From NCBI RefSeq assembly GCF_036669915.1, contig NC_089314.1, forward strand, positions 3,901,120 through 3,965,119: a stretch of DNA of 64,000 bases, given 5' to 3'. Below the pieces are notes generated by a model that had not been told where the DNA came from, did no database searches, and saw nothing but the letters and a program-made list of their open reading frames with translations. Positions within the stretch are counted from its first letter, which is position 1. Each line of letters opens with the position of its first letter. Source of the stretch: Pocillopora verrucosa (Eukaryota > Cnidaria > Anthozoa > Scleractinia > Pocilloporidae). Shown piece by piece: positions 22,208 to 34,280 of this stretch. Made by a program: the position numbers and the translations under genes.

Positions 22208-23416
22208 TAGAAGACCCAAGAAAATGAACCAAAACTGCATCGAAATCTGTTCTTTTAGCTAAACTCGGTTTTATAACATGAACTCACTAACCCTAGCTGT
22301 TGAGGCTTCATTGCTTAGAGAGGAACATGACTTAAGTGTTTTGAACCTAGCAAACAGAGCCGTGTGTTAACAAAAACAATTTATAATTATTAGTCAGGGA
22401 GATCGATAGTTTTTTGGCGTAGAGAGCTAAGTCGGTAAAGACACTTAGGTAGGTGCTACACGCACAAAAAGTGAAATTAATAAATTATAGTGCTCTTAAG
22501 AAAACACAAATCTGTGATGTTTGTATTGCATTACGTCTGGCTACACAAACAACAGCTCATCATTGAACGAAAACGGTTTTGGTTCAAGAAATGAACCCTA
22601 AAATAGCTCTTTCATGAATTTCAACAAACTTTTTTTGAACTGTAATTAACTAGAATATTACAATAATAAAATTTGGATGAACATCACGCTTTTGTTCTTT
22701 TAGAATAGCCGACAAACATCAGCAAAATGTTTCCGAAGACTGTTCCATAAGCTGGTACTAATATCATACACAGATTCTACCGTTAACCTGTAACTGAAAT
22801 GTATGGCCGTGGGAGTTCTGGGTACGAGACTAGCTGGTACCGTAAAGACCCCATAAACAATTGCTGGTCCCTAAGGAAATTGTTTTTTCGCCTTTCTCTA
22901 AAAGCTGAAAAACTGAGCATTCAAATCTGAAAATCTGATCGTGGCCGACCTTGAGATGCAATCCCAGTTTGCGAAATGAATAAATTTCTTAAAGGACCTA
23001 GCTAGATTTTTTAGTCGATCCACGTAAATCGTTTTAACCACTGGGCTTTTGAAGGCCGGAGCTGCTTCTGTGCTACCCGACTTGTGCTGACCGAATTTTC
23101 GAACAGTCGGATGTACAGTACTCAGGTCATACATTCCTTCCATTCACGCACGATATGCAGGCTTTCGAAGATTTTATACGGTTCCTTATTGTTAGTGTCC
23201 CTCATACATATCCTCCACTCAAGATGTTGCATGGCTGGTTCTGAACCCGGCCGACTCGCTTCCTGCGTTGTCACCCAGCCGTGGTATTTCATGTCGTGCT
23301 TTATTGTATGTGTTTTTGGCTATCGCTGTTTTCCATCGCAAACCAGTACAAGGACTGAGAATATATTCACAGTCATTTGTTTATCACTTGACGGGTTTAT
23401 TTGGAACCAACATAAT

Positions 23417-23488
23417 GGGTCAGCTCGGTTGGTAGAGCACTGCACCGGTATCGTTGAGGTCATGGGTTCCAATCCCGCACAGGCCTCA
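23417..23488 (+). repeat. tRNA-derived SINE head, copy 2
   Basis: A box CAGCTCGGTTGGTAGAGCA and B box GGGTTCCAATCCC, followed by a T run. Duplicate of 10724-10795, with a better preserved A box. Lies about 1.1 kb upstream of gene C. Confidence 0.65.
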
Positions 23489-24586
23489 GTTTTTTTTCCA
23501 AGCCTTATTTTCACTACTGCTGTTAACTCTTTAAACCCTAAGAGTGACTAGCATCTAATAACATCTAATTTCTCCTCACAATATCAGCCCTGAATCACAC
23601 ATTAAGGTCAGGAGAACCAAGAAAATGATTACCAAAAAAGAAGCTTTTGATCAGTAAAATAAATTTTCCTTGTCAGCACCATAGAAAATGTTTAAAGGAC
23701 AGTATGGAGAATATCCATAATGACATTACGTTTATGTCAGACTAGGGTCGTACCGGTAGATTCACCGATTTGGCTGAAATGTTGCATGCATGCTTGGTTA
23801 GAGGTTCTAATCATGAGATTGATATTTTAAGATTAAAATCTATTTTGCGTAGAAAATTTCGGCTCATGGCCATTTGGAACCCCTCTAGGACATGGAACGA
23901 GGCTGATTAAGAGCAACCTTCCTCTACTTTCTCATTTTTGTATCTTTTTTATTATAAAAAAAATCTGCAACTTTTCCTCTGTGTTTTGAACAATAGATCC
24001 TATAGAGAATTTAAAGGGAGGCGTTGAAACGCGCCATTCAGTTTTAGGTGTTTAAGATCCCTGAAAAATACTGTCAGTTCAGAAGTTTAAAGTACTATTG
24101 ATATGTCGAGTTAGAAAAATTTGTTAGTTCCTAAATGTTAGCTTGCACTACTTCAGTTGATACACGTGTTCAGTAAATTAGATATTTCTGCTAATGACCT
24201 TCACATATGGGAAACCCCGAAATCTCTTATAGTACGTTTGGGCCGCCTGTGGTAACAGTATTGGTGACTGCGCAATCCATTGGTACAAGCCTTCATTAGC
24301 GTTCAATGCATGAAAAATTTCCTCCGTTAATTCTTGAAAACTCTGGGTCATCAGGTCTGAACGTTGAAGCATTTACACAGATAATTAAAACCAACACATG
24401 GAACCCCTTGCATGATTGCGTGACTAGCCAATGTATAGTGATACATAATTTAGGCTTGCACAAGGGTCTGACACGGCAGGAAGTTTATGCGGTCACGAAT
24501 GTGACATATAGGATTCCAGAGCTTTTTCATGTAACTCAATAGCCAAAATCTTACTTCTTATGCTTGCTGTTTTGTATAAGCTTGCA

Positions 24587-27500
24587 ATGGCACTGACTAC
24601 AGATACATTTTTTGAACGAATTGGGAGTTTTGGTCGCTTTCAGATTGCGCTCAATTTGTTTTTCAATCTGTGTTATCTATTTTGGTGGGCTGTGCCAGTG
24701 ATGATCATGGTGTTTATAGCTTCAGAACCCAACTGGAAATGCGTAAACAACTCCACTTGCCCATTCACAGACAGCATTAGTATCAGAGACGAGAGATACA
24801 AACACAGATGTAACATTTCAAGGAGAGACTGGAGATTCGAGGATGACTTCACATCAGTTGTCACTGAGGTTTGCACTAAGCCTGATCAAATTCCTTTTGT
24901 GAACTATACATTTGAGTTGCAGATGGGGTTGTATATGGAGATCACATGGAGATTATCAAACGACATAATTGCTGCCAAACAAAGACTTACTAATTCGGGA
25001 ATTCGAAAATTGCTGTTCTTGCTATGGCTAAATTCAGGAACAAAATTAAGAAATTGCCGATTAAGGCATGAGACCGAATTTCGAATATTAGGCATAAGCG
25101 CCTACATTTCAAATCACACTCGTAAAAGGGTAGGAGAGTTATATTTATTTCCGGTCTCTTGCTACCCATGCCCAGGGAGGGTCGGTCAAGATACGGACTC
25201 TCGCCAGTCGGAAAATGGCAAGGAGGGATAAATGAACCGGCTATGTATACGGCAAAATTCAAGCATAAATCTGTATCTTATGAAAACCCCATAAATCCTA
25301 TGACAATATATTTAACCAATAGATCCCAGGTTGCCGTGCGTCTGTTCAGTAATAGACCACATTTTGACGTCCTCTGTGATCTATTACTAAACAGACGCAC
25401 GGCAACTTGGAATCTATTTGTTTTATATAATAAAGAATTTAAAAAAGTTTTAAGAATGACGTTATCTATACGTCTGTCCTCCAATAGATCATAAGTGAGA
25501 ACCGATCAGAATGCGTACATAACTGAGCTTATTATATAATTTACATTGCAAAATACCCTCTGACAGCAGGTATGCAGTAAATATGTGAAAATCATATATG
25601 CGAAACATATCTGTGAACCTCTGTCACTCCTGTTACTCCGTTTAAAGTTGTAAGCCTTCCGTTGATAAGCTGTAAGGTCTAGACAAAGCAGTCATATCTG
25701 ATGAGATGGCAATTCACATATCTAATTTTTTTTCAAAATCACAGTTCGACCTTGTTTGTGAACGCGGCTCCTGGGGATTCGTATCAACCTCTGTGATCTT
25801 CGCAGGTTTCTTTGTTGGCAGTATTGTCGTAGGTATTTTGTCAGACAAGTTTGGAAGGAAGCGGCCTCTCTTCATCTGTGGCTTTTTCTGCTGGCTGTTC
25901 AATTTTGTTTCCGCATTTGCTCCAACGTTTTGGTTTTTTGCCCTTTGCCGTAGCATAGTTGGCTTCATGCTGGGTACGTTGCATTTACTTCTAGTAGCTT
26001 GCCATTGTAAGTGTGACAGTCGAGCCCATGAAGTTATTCCTGGGGAGGGAGATTTACCTGCTTGAATGATATGGAAGAGTTGGGAATCATTTAAAAATGT
26101 TTAGCTGCTTCTGGTTATGTTCTTAGTGAGGTTATTAGAGGGTGTAACATGCTGTTCGTGTAGGGAATACCAGGGGGTAATTTGTTTAACAAAAATATAC
26201 ATAAAAGGCGAAGAGGGTTAGTCCTCAGCACGAAGATATTTCGTTTGGACGCACTTCTGCCTGAATACTCAAACCCCAAAAACGAAGAGGTTAAACCCCC
26301 ACTTCCCCCTCCGAAAAATTAAAAAAAATACTTACAAGTCACTACGGAAGGCCGTTGGAAATTAAGTGAACAGCTTTCTCCGTTTTAGTTTTATTTTTTA
26401 ACATACAGGTGGGTACAGCATCCCTGTGTTTGTGTTGGCAATGGAGTTTTCTGGGATTCGTCACAGAGGTGCCGCAGGAGCACTCGTTTGGACTGGTATT
26501 GCTGTGGGAAGTCAGGCGTTAGCCGGATGTGCTTACGCCATCAGAGATTGGAGGCTTCTGACTATCGTCACAGGAATTCCTGGGGGTATACTTGTAGTTG
26601 GCTGGTTGTGAGTAGCTCTTTTCATTTTCAGTGCGTTGATGAGTAGCAAAGGCCCCTTCACAATGACATATTCTTCTTAAGTAATCTCTTTATCAGTGTA
26701 AGAGGTCAGCCAGCTCTCACCCTGCGCACTCATTGCATAGTACAATACAATTCAATATTCTTTATTTAACGAAGGTGACGTAGTTAACCCAATGAGGTAT
26801 CTAACTTACGGCCTTATTAGTTTAACTCATTCATCTTTTGACTACGATGTATACATAGGTGTTCCTTGAGTTTAACAAAGTCTCACCTATTACTGAATGA
26901 ATAAGGAAATTACTAAAATATCTCGCAGAGTAAATCTCAAATCTATTTCCTCTTACTGAAACTTTCTGGTATCTCCGACTGTTTTAGTTATCTATTCATT
27001 TATTTCTAGCTCTTGAGGTGTTCAATGTGTTGGTCTAGATCACAATCTGCCTTTTCTAATAGATTGCAGCGATTGTATAGTTATCTGTTTTTTTCACTCA
27101 TTCCATGTTCTTTAGTTTTACTCCAGAGTCCATCCGTTGGCTCCTCAAGAAAGGTCGTGTGACGGAAGCGAGGGACATACTAAGTAAAGTTGCTAAGGTG
27201 AATGGTAAATGCATGCCAGAAGAAGCATTACATTTGCCCAATGATGAGAAGATTGAAAGACTTGGTGACTTCCCTGATTTGTTTATGTCAGCTGGAATGG
27301 TTCACAGGACACTTGCGTCTTGGCTCATGTGGTAAGTTTTCTTCCTTATTTTTTTGCCCTCTGGAATCAATGTAAAAAGTAGTTCTGAGGTAAAAAACAT
27401 CAAATAAACTCTGATAAGCTGTGTAATTTAGTATTATCAACAAAATTGATAACATAAACTGGCCACCGTAAAGAGTTTAAAAACTGACGTTTCGAGCGCT

Positions 27501-30500
27501 AGCCCTTATTCAGAATGGATCGCTCTCACGAAGGGCTAACGCTCGAAACGTCAGCTTTTAAACTCTTTACGGTGGCCAATTTACGTTATCAACTCAGTTG
27601 ATAATACTAAACTACCCTGTTTTTTTCTTTCACAGACGTAGCACCACAGTTTCTTTAGAAACTTACCCCTTTCTTCAGCTGATAAGCTGTGCCTTGCCGC
27701 AGGCCACAGCTGCAAGTCATTGCCTACATCTTTCATGATACACATGTTTTATCAACTCTCCCTTATTTTGCTTCGTTCACCCTTACTTACCTAGCTTGCC
27801 ACCAGTCTCCTATAGCAAGAGAGTATAAGCTGTTGCTTAGTGGTAGAGCGCCCGAAGTGCAGTAATCGGAGATCGTATGATAAGCTGCTATTGGGAGCAT
27901 TTGGGCGGAGTTCCCTTTTTCCGTGTATGCCTCAGTCATTCTCTGGATAACATCATCTTTCATAACATTTATCTCCCTGCTAAAGCTTTTATAATTGATG
28001 TAAGCATCCTCTCAAAGTCAATAATCTTTTGAACTCAGCTTAAGAATTCTTTGAATTTATTATCATCTTCACAACTGCTTATTTTCTTTGTTTCCTCTGA
28101 ATCAGGTTTGCAGTATCTTTTATTTACTGGGCGACAGCTTTCAGCGCACCGTTTATTGGGGGTAATGTCTACATCAATGTAGTCGTTGCTGCTGTTGCTG
28201 GTTTAATCGCATACCCTCTATCTGCTGTTTTGGCGGTCAGGTAGTAAAATCTAAAATGAAATAAGCTATTTAACAAAATGATTATTCCATCGTTGAATCA
28301 ATCCATCATTAAATCAGATAATTTAGTTTTATCAAATGAGTTGAATATGTAATTTGGAATTTGCCACCGTCGTGTTAGCGTTTCATTCACTTTGACGAAG
28401 GGCTAACGCTCGAAGCGTCAGACTCACTGAGAAACTCTCTTTAATGGTCAAATTGCATCATAAACTCGGTTGATAGAAGAAAATTACTTTGTAATACCCC
28501 AAAAAGACGCAGCATCTAGTTTCTATAGAAACTTACCCTCTTCATCATCATCAAATCAGTAACTCAATCAATTTATCAATCAACAGCAAACAGTCATTAA
28601 GGGGATGAATCCATATTTACTGGTCAATTAATCGATAGTTGTATCACCTGACAACTATATGCTTTTTTTTTTAATTTAGCTTTCAAATGCTCTTAACGTT
28701 TTTATTACGAATTTGAACATGATCATGATCATGATCGGATTCTTATCTTACCCTGTTGCTGTTCATTTCCCATCTTTATGTCTAGATTTCGTCGAAAGGT
28801 TATCATTGTGGTATCGTTTATTCTGTCGGCTGTAGGAGCAATTGGGGCACTTCTTTTATCAGATAATGATGACGACAAAGGTAAAATGAACCTTACTAAT
28901 TGATGGGTTTTCCAAAATTCAACAAAAATGTAATGAAAATGAAATTTTAGAGACTTATTATGTAGATAGCTTGTGTTGAAATATTCTCAGAGCTTTCCCT
29001 TCTGATTATAAATTGGGGTCTTATCCACAGACATGATATGTGCATCGTAAGAACCATTTCGGGGTAAAAATTCCACCTTTTACCATTTTATAACAGGATT
29101 ACGTACTGCGAAGGGCCAGGAGAATACAGCGGTCAAACGTCTACGCATATGCAAACTTCGTGAGAGCTAATAGGCGTACTTTTATGCTGTCAGAAACAAG
29201 CTGTCTCACTAACAAGCTAGGGAGCAATGGCCTTTTAAAAGCATCTAACTCATTGGATGAAGCCAAAAATCAAATCGTAAATCAACAAGATGCCTGTCAA
29301 TACGGATAAACTTTGCGTTTTTGAAAAGTCTCGACCTTTTTCCTTTCCCTACTTTCTATCCTTCAGCAGATAACCATTAACGTTACAGTTTTTTTGGATA
29401 TTTTGCAAGAGAGCGGCTGTTTCTTTTGTTTCCTTTGAAATTTTGCGCGGGAAATCAGCGCGAGCCGACCAAAATTGATCCCCGTGCGCATGCCAGACGC
29501 TCGTGCTCGTGCCTCCCTTAAGAGGATCGCAGACCTGGATTGGGAAAACGGCTAAAATCAAGTCTACTGAGAGCCAGGCAAGGGTTGGTTCGACTGTCTG
29601 TCAACACATCTGCATAGTTCCACTGATGATCATTTGTATCATAACTGAGTATAGCGGTATAAAGAACGACACTCTCTCTCAGATAAGAGTTAACGCTTGA
29701 ATTTTGCTACCAGGTTATCTGATTGGAAAAATCTTCATGTCCATGGTTGTTGCTAGGCTTGCTGTTTCCATCGCATTCACACTGATCTACATTTTCACTG
29801 CAGAGATGTTTCCGACAACTTTGAGGTAATTAAGTGGCCCAGCACTGCTGAAAGGATTTTATAAGGTGATCCGCAGCAAATTCTGTCACCATAGGGAAAA
29901 ACAAACTCTCTTTTTCCTTTCATTTATAATATCATTTTATTTCGACACGAATTCGATCAATTTATTTAATTTCTCTTTTATTTTGCGGTTTTAGAAGTGT
30001 AGAAGACAAAGTAGTTGTTTCTTTTCATTTCACAGACGCTATTTGCGCATTAACTGACTACTCTTTATTATTGTAGAAACTTCTTATGTGTTCGCGCAGA
30101 GCCTCGTAACAAGGCAACACTTAAGTAAGGCTATACTTATACTGAAGTGCCCTATGCTCATCTTGTTTTTACTTTTTCGGTGTTCTGGTAAAGGAATGTT
30201 GCCATGGGTACATCAACGGCTGCTGCACGTGTAAGCGCTTTATTGTCAGCCTTCGCTCCGCTTTTGGTAAGTGTGCAGCATACTCATATCTACTAAAGGT
30301 AGTCCTCTTACTTTAGTTGGGAAGTGATATCCACTGAGCATAACCTTTGCTACTACTTGAATCGCAAATAGCGTCTCAAAGTACAATGCAGCATGTTTAA
30401 ACAGGGTATACGTAGCTGAATAAACACATTTTTCTAAGAACAGCAAAGAGTCACCAGCAAGGCACCAGCGACAATTTATCCACCCCTAACACCTATCTCA

Positions 30501-30890
30501 GTCCATGCGTTTAGAATTTTTAGCTGTTACGATGGATTTCGTTGCATTCCTTCTATGAAACTAATCACAATATCTGTATCCCTTGATACTTGTGGTAACG
30601 AGGGCGACAATGAGAGGAAATCTCAACTTTGAAAGGAGAGAGGTGTAATTTAACAAACGGGGATGTTTGTCGTCTGTTCTAAAACCTCAACCTCCTTTAT
30701 TCAACAGCTAACCGTCCACAGGTTTCTTCCATTTGGAATAATGGCTGGTTTGGCTTTAGCAGCTGCTTTTGTGTGCCTCACTCTAGTAGAGACTCACAAC
30801 CAACCAACTGTAGAAAATCTGTTACAGAACGAAGTATGCCAATCGAAGAATGAAAAGCCTGGTGACAAGGAACTCGTTGCCAAAGTCTAA
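24587..30890 (+). CDS. Gene C: SLC22 (OCTN-like) organic cation/carnitine transporter, 9 exons
   Basis: Predicted 507-aa, 12-TM MFS transporter, sister of gene B. Exons: 24587-24868, 25745-25973, 26409-26607, 27116-27331, 28106-28240, 28786-28880, 29714-29825, 30194-30266, 30708-30890; all GT-AG and in frame. It keeps the full motifs: N-N-S-T and N-I-S (76-78) sequons in the first loop, VVTEFDLVC, SDKFGRK, TPESIRWLLKKGR and GTSTAAARVS with Arg435. Exon 4 has one more codon than gene B. Two oddities: the stretch after Arg435 in exon 8 differs from gene B at 6 of the last 10 residues and from the pattern of genes D-F, and the C-terminal PET motif reads LVETHNQPT (Pro to Val). Intron 1 is about 600 bp longer than in gene B and holds a foldback element. 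Substrate unknown; OCTN/OAT-type by its TM11 arginine. Confidence 0.93.
25315..25428. mobile_element. Palindromic MITE in gene C intron 1
   Basis: Two arms of about 39 bp are inverted repeats: AATAGATCCCAGGTTGCCGT at 25318 onward against the reverse complement of ACGGCAACTTGGAATCTATT, with ACAGACGCAC-type sequence in the middle of each arm. A further half-motif (CAATAGATC) stands near 25481. Gene B intron 1 lacks it. Confidence 0.75.
27422..27669. mobile_element. Foldback MITE (CTAACGCTCGAAACG family), gene C intron 4
   Basis: Best-preserved short copy: arms of about 80 bp with GGCCACCGTAAAGAGTTT, CTGACGTTTCGAGCG and GAAGGGCTAACGCTCG, plus the TTTCTTTAGAAACTTACCC outer block. Orthologous to 18520-18760 in gene B. 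Confidence 0.85.
27829..27895 (+). repeat. Degenerate tRNA-like sequence in gene C intron 4
   Basis: TTGCTTAGTGGTAGAGCGCC resembles a Pol III A box and D arm; the expected B box is worn to GAGATCGTATG. Probably an old tRNA-derived SINE fragment, not seen in gene B intron 4. Confidence 0.35.
28322..28538. mobile_element. Foldback MITE (CTAACGCTCGAAACG family), gene C intron 5
   Basis: Orthologue of 19600-19838. GGGCTAACGCTCGAAGCGTC and the TAGAAACTTACCC end are visible; part of the left arm is deleted. Confidence 0.7.
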
Positions 30891-31954
30891 TCGAAGACCC
30901 AAGAAAATAAGTCAAAACTGTATTGAAATCAGACCACTTTGTTCTTTAGAGATTGTTCTGTTCTTTCAGCTAAACTCGGTTTCATGGCATGAGCTCACTA
31001 ACCCTAGCTGGTGAGGCTTCATTACTTAAAGAGAAGGTTAACTTAGGGGTTTTTAACCGAGTTAACAGAGTAGTGTGTTAACAAAGGCAATTTATAATCA
31101 TTACTCGTGGGGATTGATAGTTAGTCTTGGCCCAGTGAGTTAAGTCAGTCGACCCATCGTCTCTGCCTTTAGTTGTCTCACTGAACTTATTTCCAGCAAT
31201 TTAGACAAAATTATGGCTCCTATCATCAAAACGTCATACATTATAGACAGCCAACTTGCACTTGAAATTTTTCGCGACTTTTTTTTCCCTGGCCAGGACA
31301 AACTTCTTTTCACTTGATAATATAAATTTATTCTGTTGTCTCACGGCAAAGTCACTAGATGTAGATCGCCGCGTTTCGACTGCTTACTGCAAGTTTTCTT
31401 CAGGCGATGGGGTCGACTGGTTCCGGCACAGCATCATGTATCATGGTGGTCTGCTGCGAGTTCACTTCTCTGACTTTTCTAGACACCAAAATTTCAATTG
31501 AAGGCGAAGGTCTTTGCGCCAGTGTTAACTACAAACCTGGCCACCGATTCACATAGTTACCTGTTGTATTCATCTTTGCATCCATTCCCCTTTCCCCAGT
31601 TTCTCAGACTTCGTTGTTTATGCAGTGACGACTCTGATTTTTTCCGAAAAATCAGAGGCAATGTGCCAGTTTTTCGATGAATGGTACTATCCTGTTTATG
31701 TCGTTCAAGCTGTCCACCCTGAACCACGCCCAACAAATTGATCGACAGAAAACGCTACAAACGGTACAGAAGGACACATTTCAATTACTTCGAAACAATT
31801 CAGAGACTGGTACTATCTTTTCGCAACGTCGCCTCATTTCATTCAAACGCGATTAAAAAAGATATGCAACTTTTTGGTCGGAAGTTCATTTCAAACTAAT
31901 GACCAAACTGGAACTTTCACATGCGCTCGCTCACGATGCAAAACAAGGACGTAG

Positions 31955-32690
31955 TATATGGCAGTATGCGGCCTTCCCCTACATCTAGGTAGTTTGGAAA
32001 GCCGCAAAACGCTAGAACAAAAATTTATCTTTCAAATTGGCATTCTTAATCCCCACGGTATCAACGAGTGCTCTTCACTCACCTACTTTATTTTTCGAGA
32101 AACATGTTTTTCGTCTTGTCACGAGCGTGGGACAAAGAAAAAAATTCTGAGTTCCCATGAGGAATCGAGCCTCAGACCTTCGGATTTCGTGCTCGGATGC
32201 CCTACCACTGAGCCACGGTGAGCGAGGTCCCTTACAAAGTTCATATAACACGCGTCCTGCATACTGCTAGAATCAGCAACGTCAATAGCTTCATGTTTGT
32301 AAACAGAGTAAGAGAGATGGTGAGTTTTTTTGAGCACGCGTCCTGCACACTGCTAGGATAAGAGCATCGGGCCACGCTCGAGAAAAGAAGAAATATATCT
32401 TTCTGTATTTCTATATCGAGCGCAATACTTACCATCTCTCTCATTCTATTGATTTATTCTTGTTTTCTCGTCACCATGTCCCACCGGCGCGGCTCCATGT
32501 TCTGCATATAAACTTACACACAACCCACAATTCCTCTGTTCGCTCTGACGAAGGGCTAACGCTGGAAACTTCAGCTCTGAAGCTCTTAATGGCGGCTTAT
32601 TTACATTTTCAACTCTTTTGTTAGTACCAAATTACCTGTTGTTCTCTCCCACCGACGCAGAACCACAGTTTCTTCAGAAACTTACCACCG
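31955..32690. mobile_element. Long, interrupted copy of the CTAACGCTCG MITE family
   Basis: The left part (31955-32110) matches the inner region of the long copy in gene E intron 5, inverted in places (AATCCCCACGGTATCAACGA, then ACTTTATTTTTCGAGAAAC). The right part (32440-32690) matches TTTATTCTTGTTTTCTCGTC, GACGAAGGGCTAACGCTGG and the CAGTTTCTTCAGAAACTTAC end. Between them sits a tRNA-like SINE segment. Confidence 0.6.
32145..32225 (-). repeat. tRNA-derived SINE (minus strand)
   Basis: On the minus strand GTGGCTCAGTGGTAGGGCAT forms an A box and D arm, and GGCTCGATTCCTC a B box, at tRNA spacing. The CCA end and clover-leaf pairing are not convincing, so it is called a SINE. A worn relative is visible around 60700-60780. 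Confidence 0.6.
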
Positions 32691-33026
32691 TTAGTGATAT
32701 AAACTAAGGCTGAGACTGAAGAACATATCAAGGGCACAGATTGGAAGAGCAACTAATTCTTGACCCACTCTGGGCTTGAATATCCGAGGTAAGCACCATT
32801 AAGATATGGAAATTGACTTCGTAACTAAATTTAACGCTCAGTAGTACATAGCACATATGAAAAAAAATACATTTAGCACCGGTTTTGTACGATTGTAATC
32901 GACATGAAAGTGGGTTTTTGTGGATCATGCAGGAAATCATTCCACCGCAGCCCATAAATTTAATGCGAATGTATTCAAGACTTAAGACTTTCCTGAAGCT
33001 ACTATAAAACCCGTAGACGAGTGTAG

Positions 33027-33163
33027 GGTAAAGTTTCCGCACAGCCCCATACTATTGTAAAACAAATCTGTTTTCCCAACGGAAATGTATTGTTTTTGTC
33101 ATTGTTTTCTCTGTTTAAGAACTGAATGCATAATGTAGGATGGGGCTGTGCGGAAATTTTACC
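33027..33163. mobile_element. 137-bp MITE, copy 2, with 8-bp target duplication
   Basis: Begins GGTAAAGTTTCCGCACAGCC and ends GGAAATTTTACC, the inverted form. Flanked by a perfect 8-bp repeat GAGTGTAG (33019-33026 and 33164-33171). Same length as the 8581-8717 copy but inserted in the opposite orientation; the central parts match throughout. Confidence 0.93.
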
Positions 33164-34280
33164 GAGTGTAGCTATCGACATCAATCTTACAAAATAAGAC
33201 TGATGGCGTTGTTTAATCTCTAGGGTATATCGTGCTGTCGACGTTTTAATAATAATGAGATCGGTTAATTTTTCATCCTGTAAATTCCTAAGTTGTCGGC
33301 AAATATCTGTGTTCTTTGATTCAGTAACTCCAGATTGTTTCGATCCAATGGAACTGATGAGATTATTGCAAGATATTCTCGTATGAAAACTAGCGACAGA
33401 GACTCGGCTAAAAATAAGTAACTTGAAATACACTGGATTGTAAATAAAGTAAAGGCATGTCCAGTTCTTGTCACGGATCGATGAATCAACACATCAAATC
33501 ATCCCTTAACTCCATTTTGATTAGGGAATGAAAAAGAAAAACATACTTATTATTCACAGTAGACGCTCATCCCATTCTTTAAATAGATGCACAGTTGAGC
33601 ACAGTTATTAAGTCAGGTCATTTTCTTTTATCACTGAGACGAACCCTGAGCACTGGCATGTCCTTTGATCTTTGATGTAAACCATCTTTTGTTTCATCAC
33701 AGACACAAAAGGTTAATTCATGAAAGCGTCACGCGTTGTATAACTTGGTGTTAAGTCACGATATCCAAACAAAGGTCATTTTAAAACAATCAAGAGCCTC
33801 TTGAAACTGCATCCCGAATGACACTTTTTCAAAGACACGTAATTAAAAATCAGTCAAACAATTAAACCTCAATGTCTCGTTCGTTATAACTCGCAACACA
33901 TTTCGTAGTTTACAGAATGATTCTTCTGTTGGTGATTATAATAACCACTAACAAATGCATATAGAGTGAATCAAAAGAAACAAAGACGGGAATGACGTAA
34001 AATAAGTCTGAAAAGGTGAAGTGCAGTGTTTGCTGAAAGACCTTTGAAAAGGCCATGGTTGAAAAAAAATAGGGCCTTTTTAGCATGACAAAGCATAATT
34101 GTTACAATTTGACGTCCTTACCAAGTATGCGCTCCAAAATTACGTATAGTTAAGTAATTTTAGTTATTGTTATTGTTGTAATGTTTTTAATTGTTATAAA
34201 TTTTGAACCATTAAACTATCTGCTCTTCTCAGACCTCTTACATCAGAGTGCTTATTGTAATTTTTCCCTTCCTCGCAGTC

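Larger units (their letters stand above)
9905..22440 (+). repeat. Tandem segmental duplication, unit 1 (gene B unit)
   Basis: From about 9905 to 22440 the sequence matches 22598-31150 along its length, including about 2 kb upstream of the start codon, all nine exons, most intron sequence and about 200 bp of 3' flank. The chief differences are insertions: a ~4.5 kb element in intron 2 and a LINE fragment in intron 4 here, and extra DNA in intron 1 of the other unit. Boundaries are estimates by eye. Confidence 0.85.
22598..31150 (+). repeat. Tandem segmental duplication, unit 2 (gene C unit)
   Basis: Counterpart of 9905-22440, sharing the upstream SINE region, promoter-proximal sequence, all exons and most introns. 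Only about 160 bp separates it from unit 1. The similarity fades near the TTAAGTCAG stretch about 250 bp past the stop codon of gene C. Confidence 0.85.
31151..34280. other. Intergenic region between genes C and D
   Basis: No protein gene is supported. It contains a diverged long copy of the CTAACGCTCG family (about 31955-32690) interrupted by a tRNA-derived SINE, and a 137-bp MITE (33027-33163). The last bases before gene D (CTCGCAG, then TC and the ATG) look like a splice acceptor, so a non-coding first exon of gene D probably lies somewhere in this stretch. Confidence 0.5.

Noticed and set aside
24560-25231. 223-codon ORF extending past exon 1 of gene C
   Set aside because: The part after 24868 is read-through into intron 1; the first 94 codons match the paralogues and end at a conserved splice site.
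33002-33433. 143-codon minus ORF
   Set aside because: It crosses a complete 137-bp MITE and unrelated flanks, so it is a chance frame.
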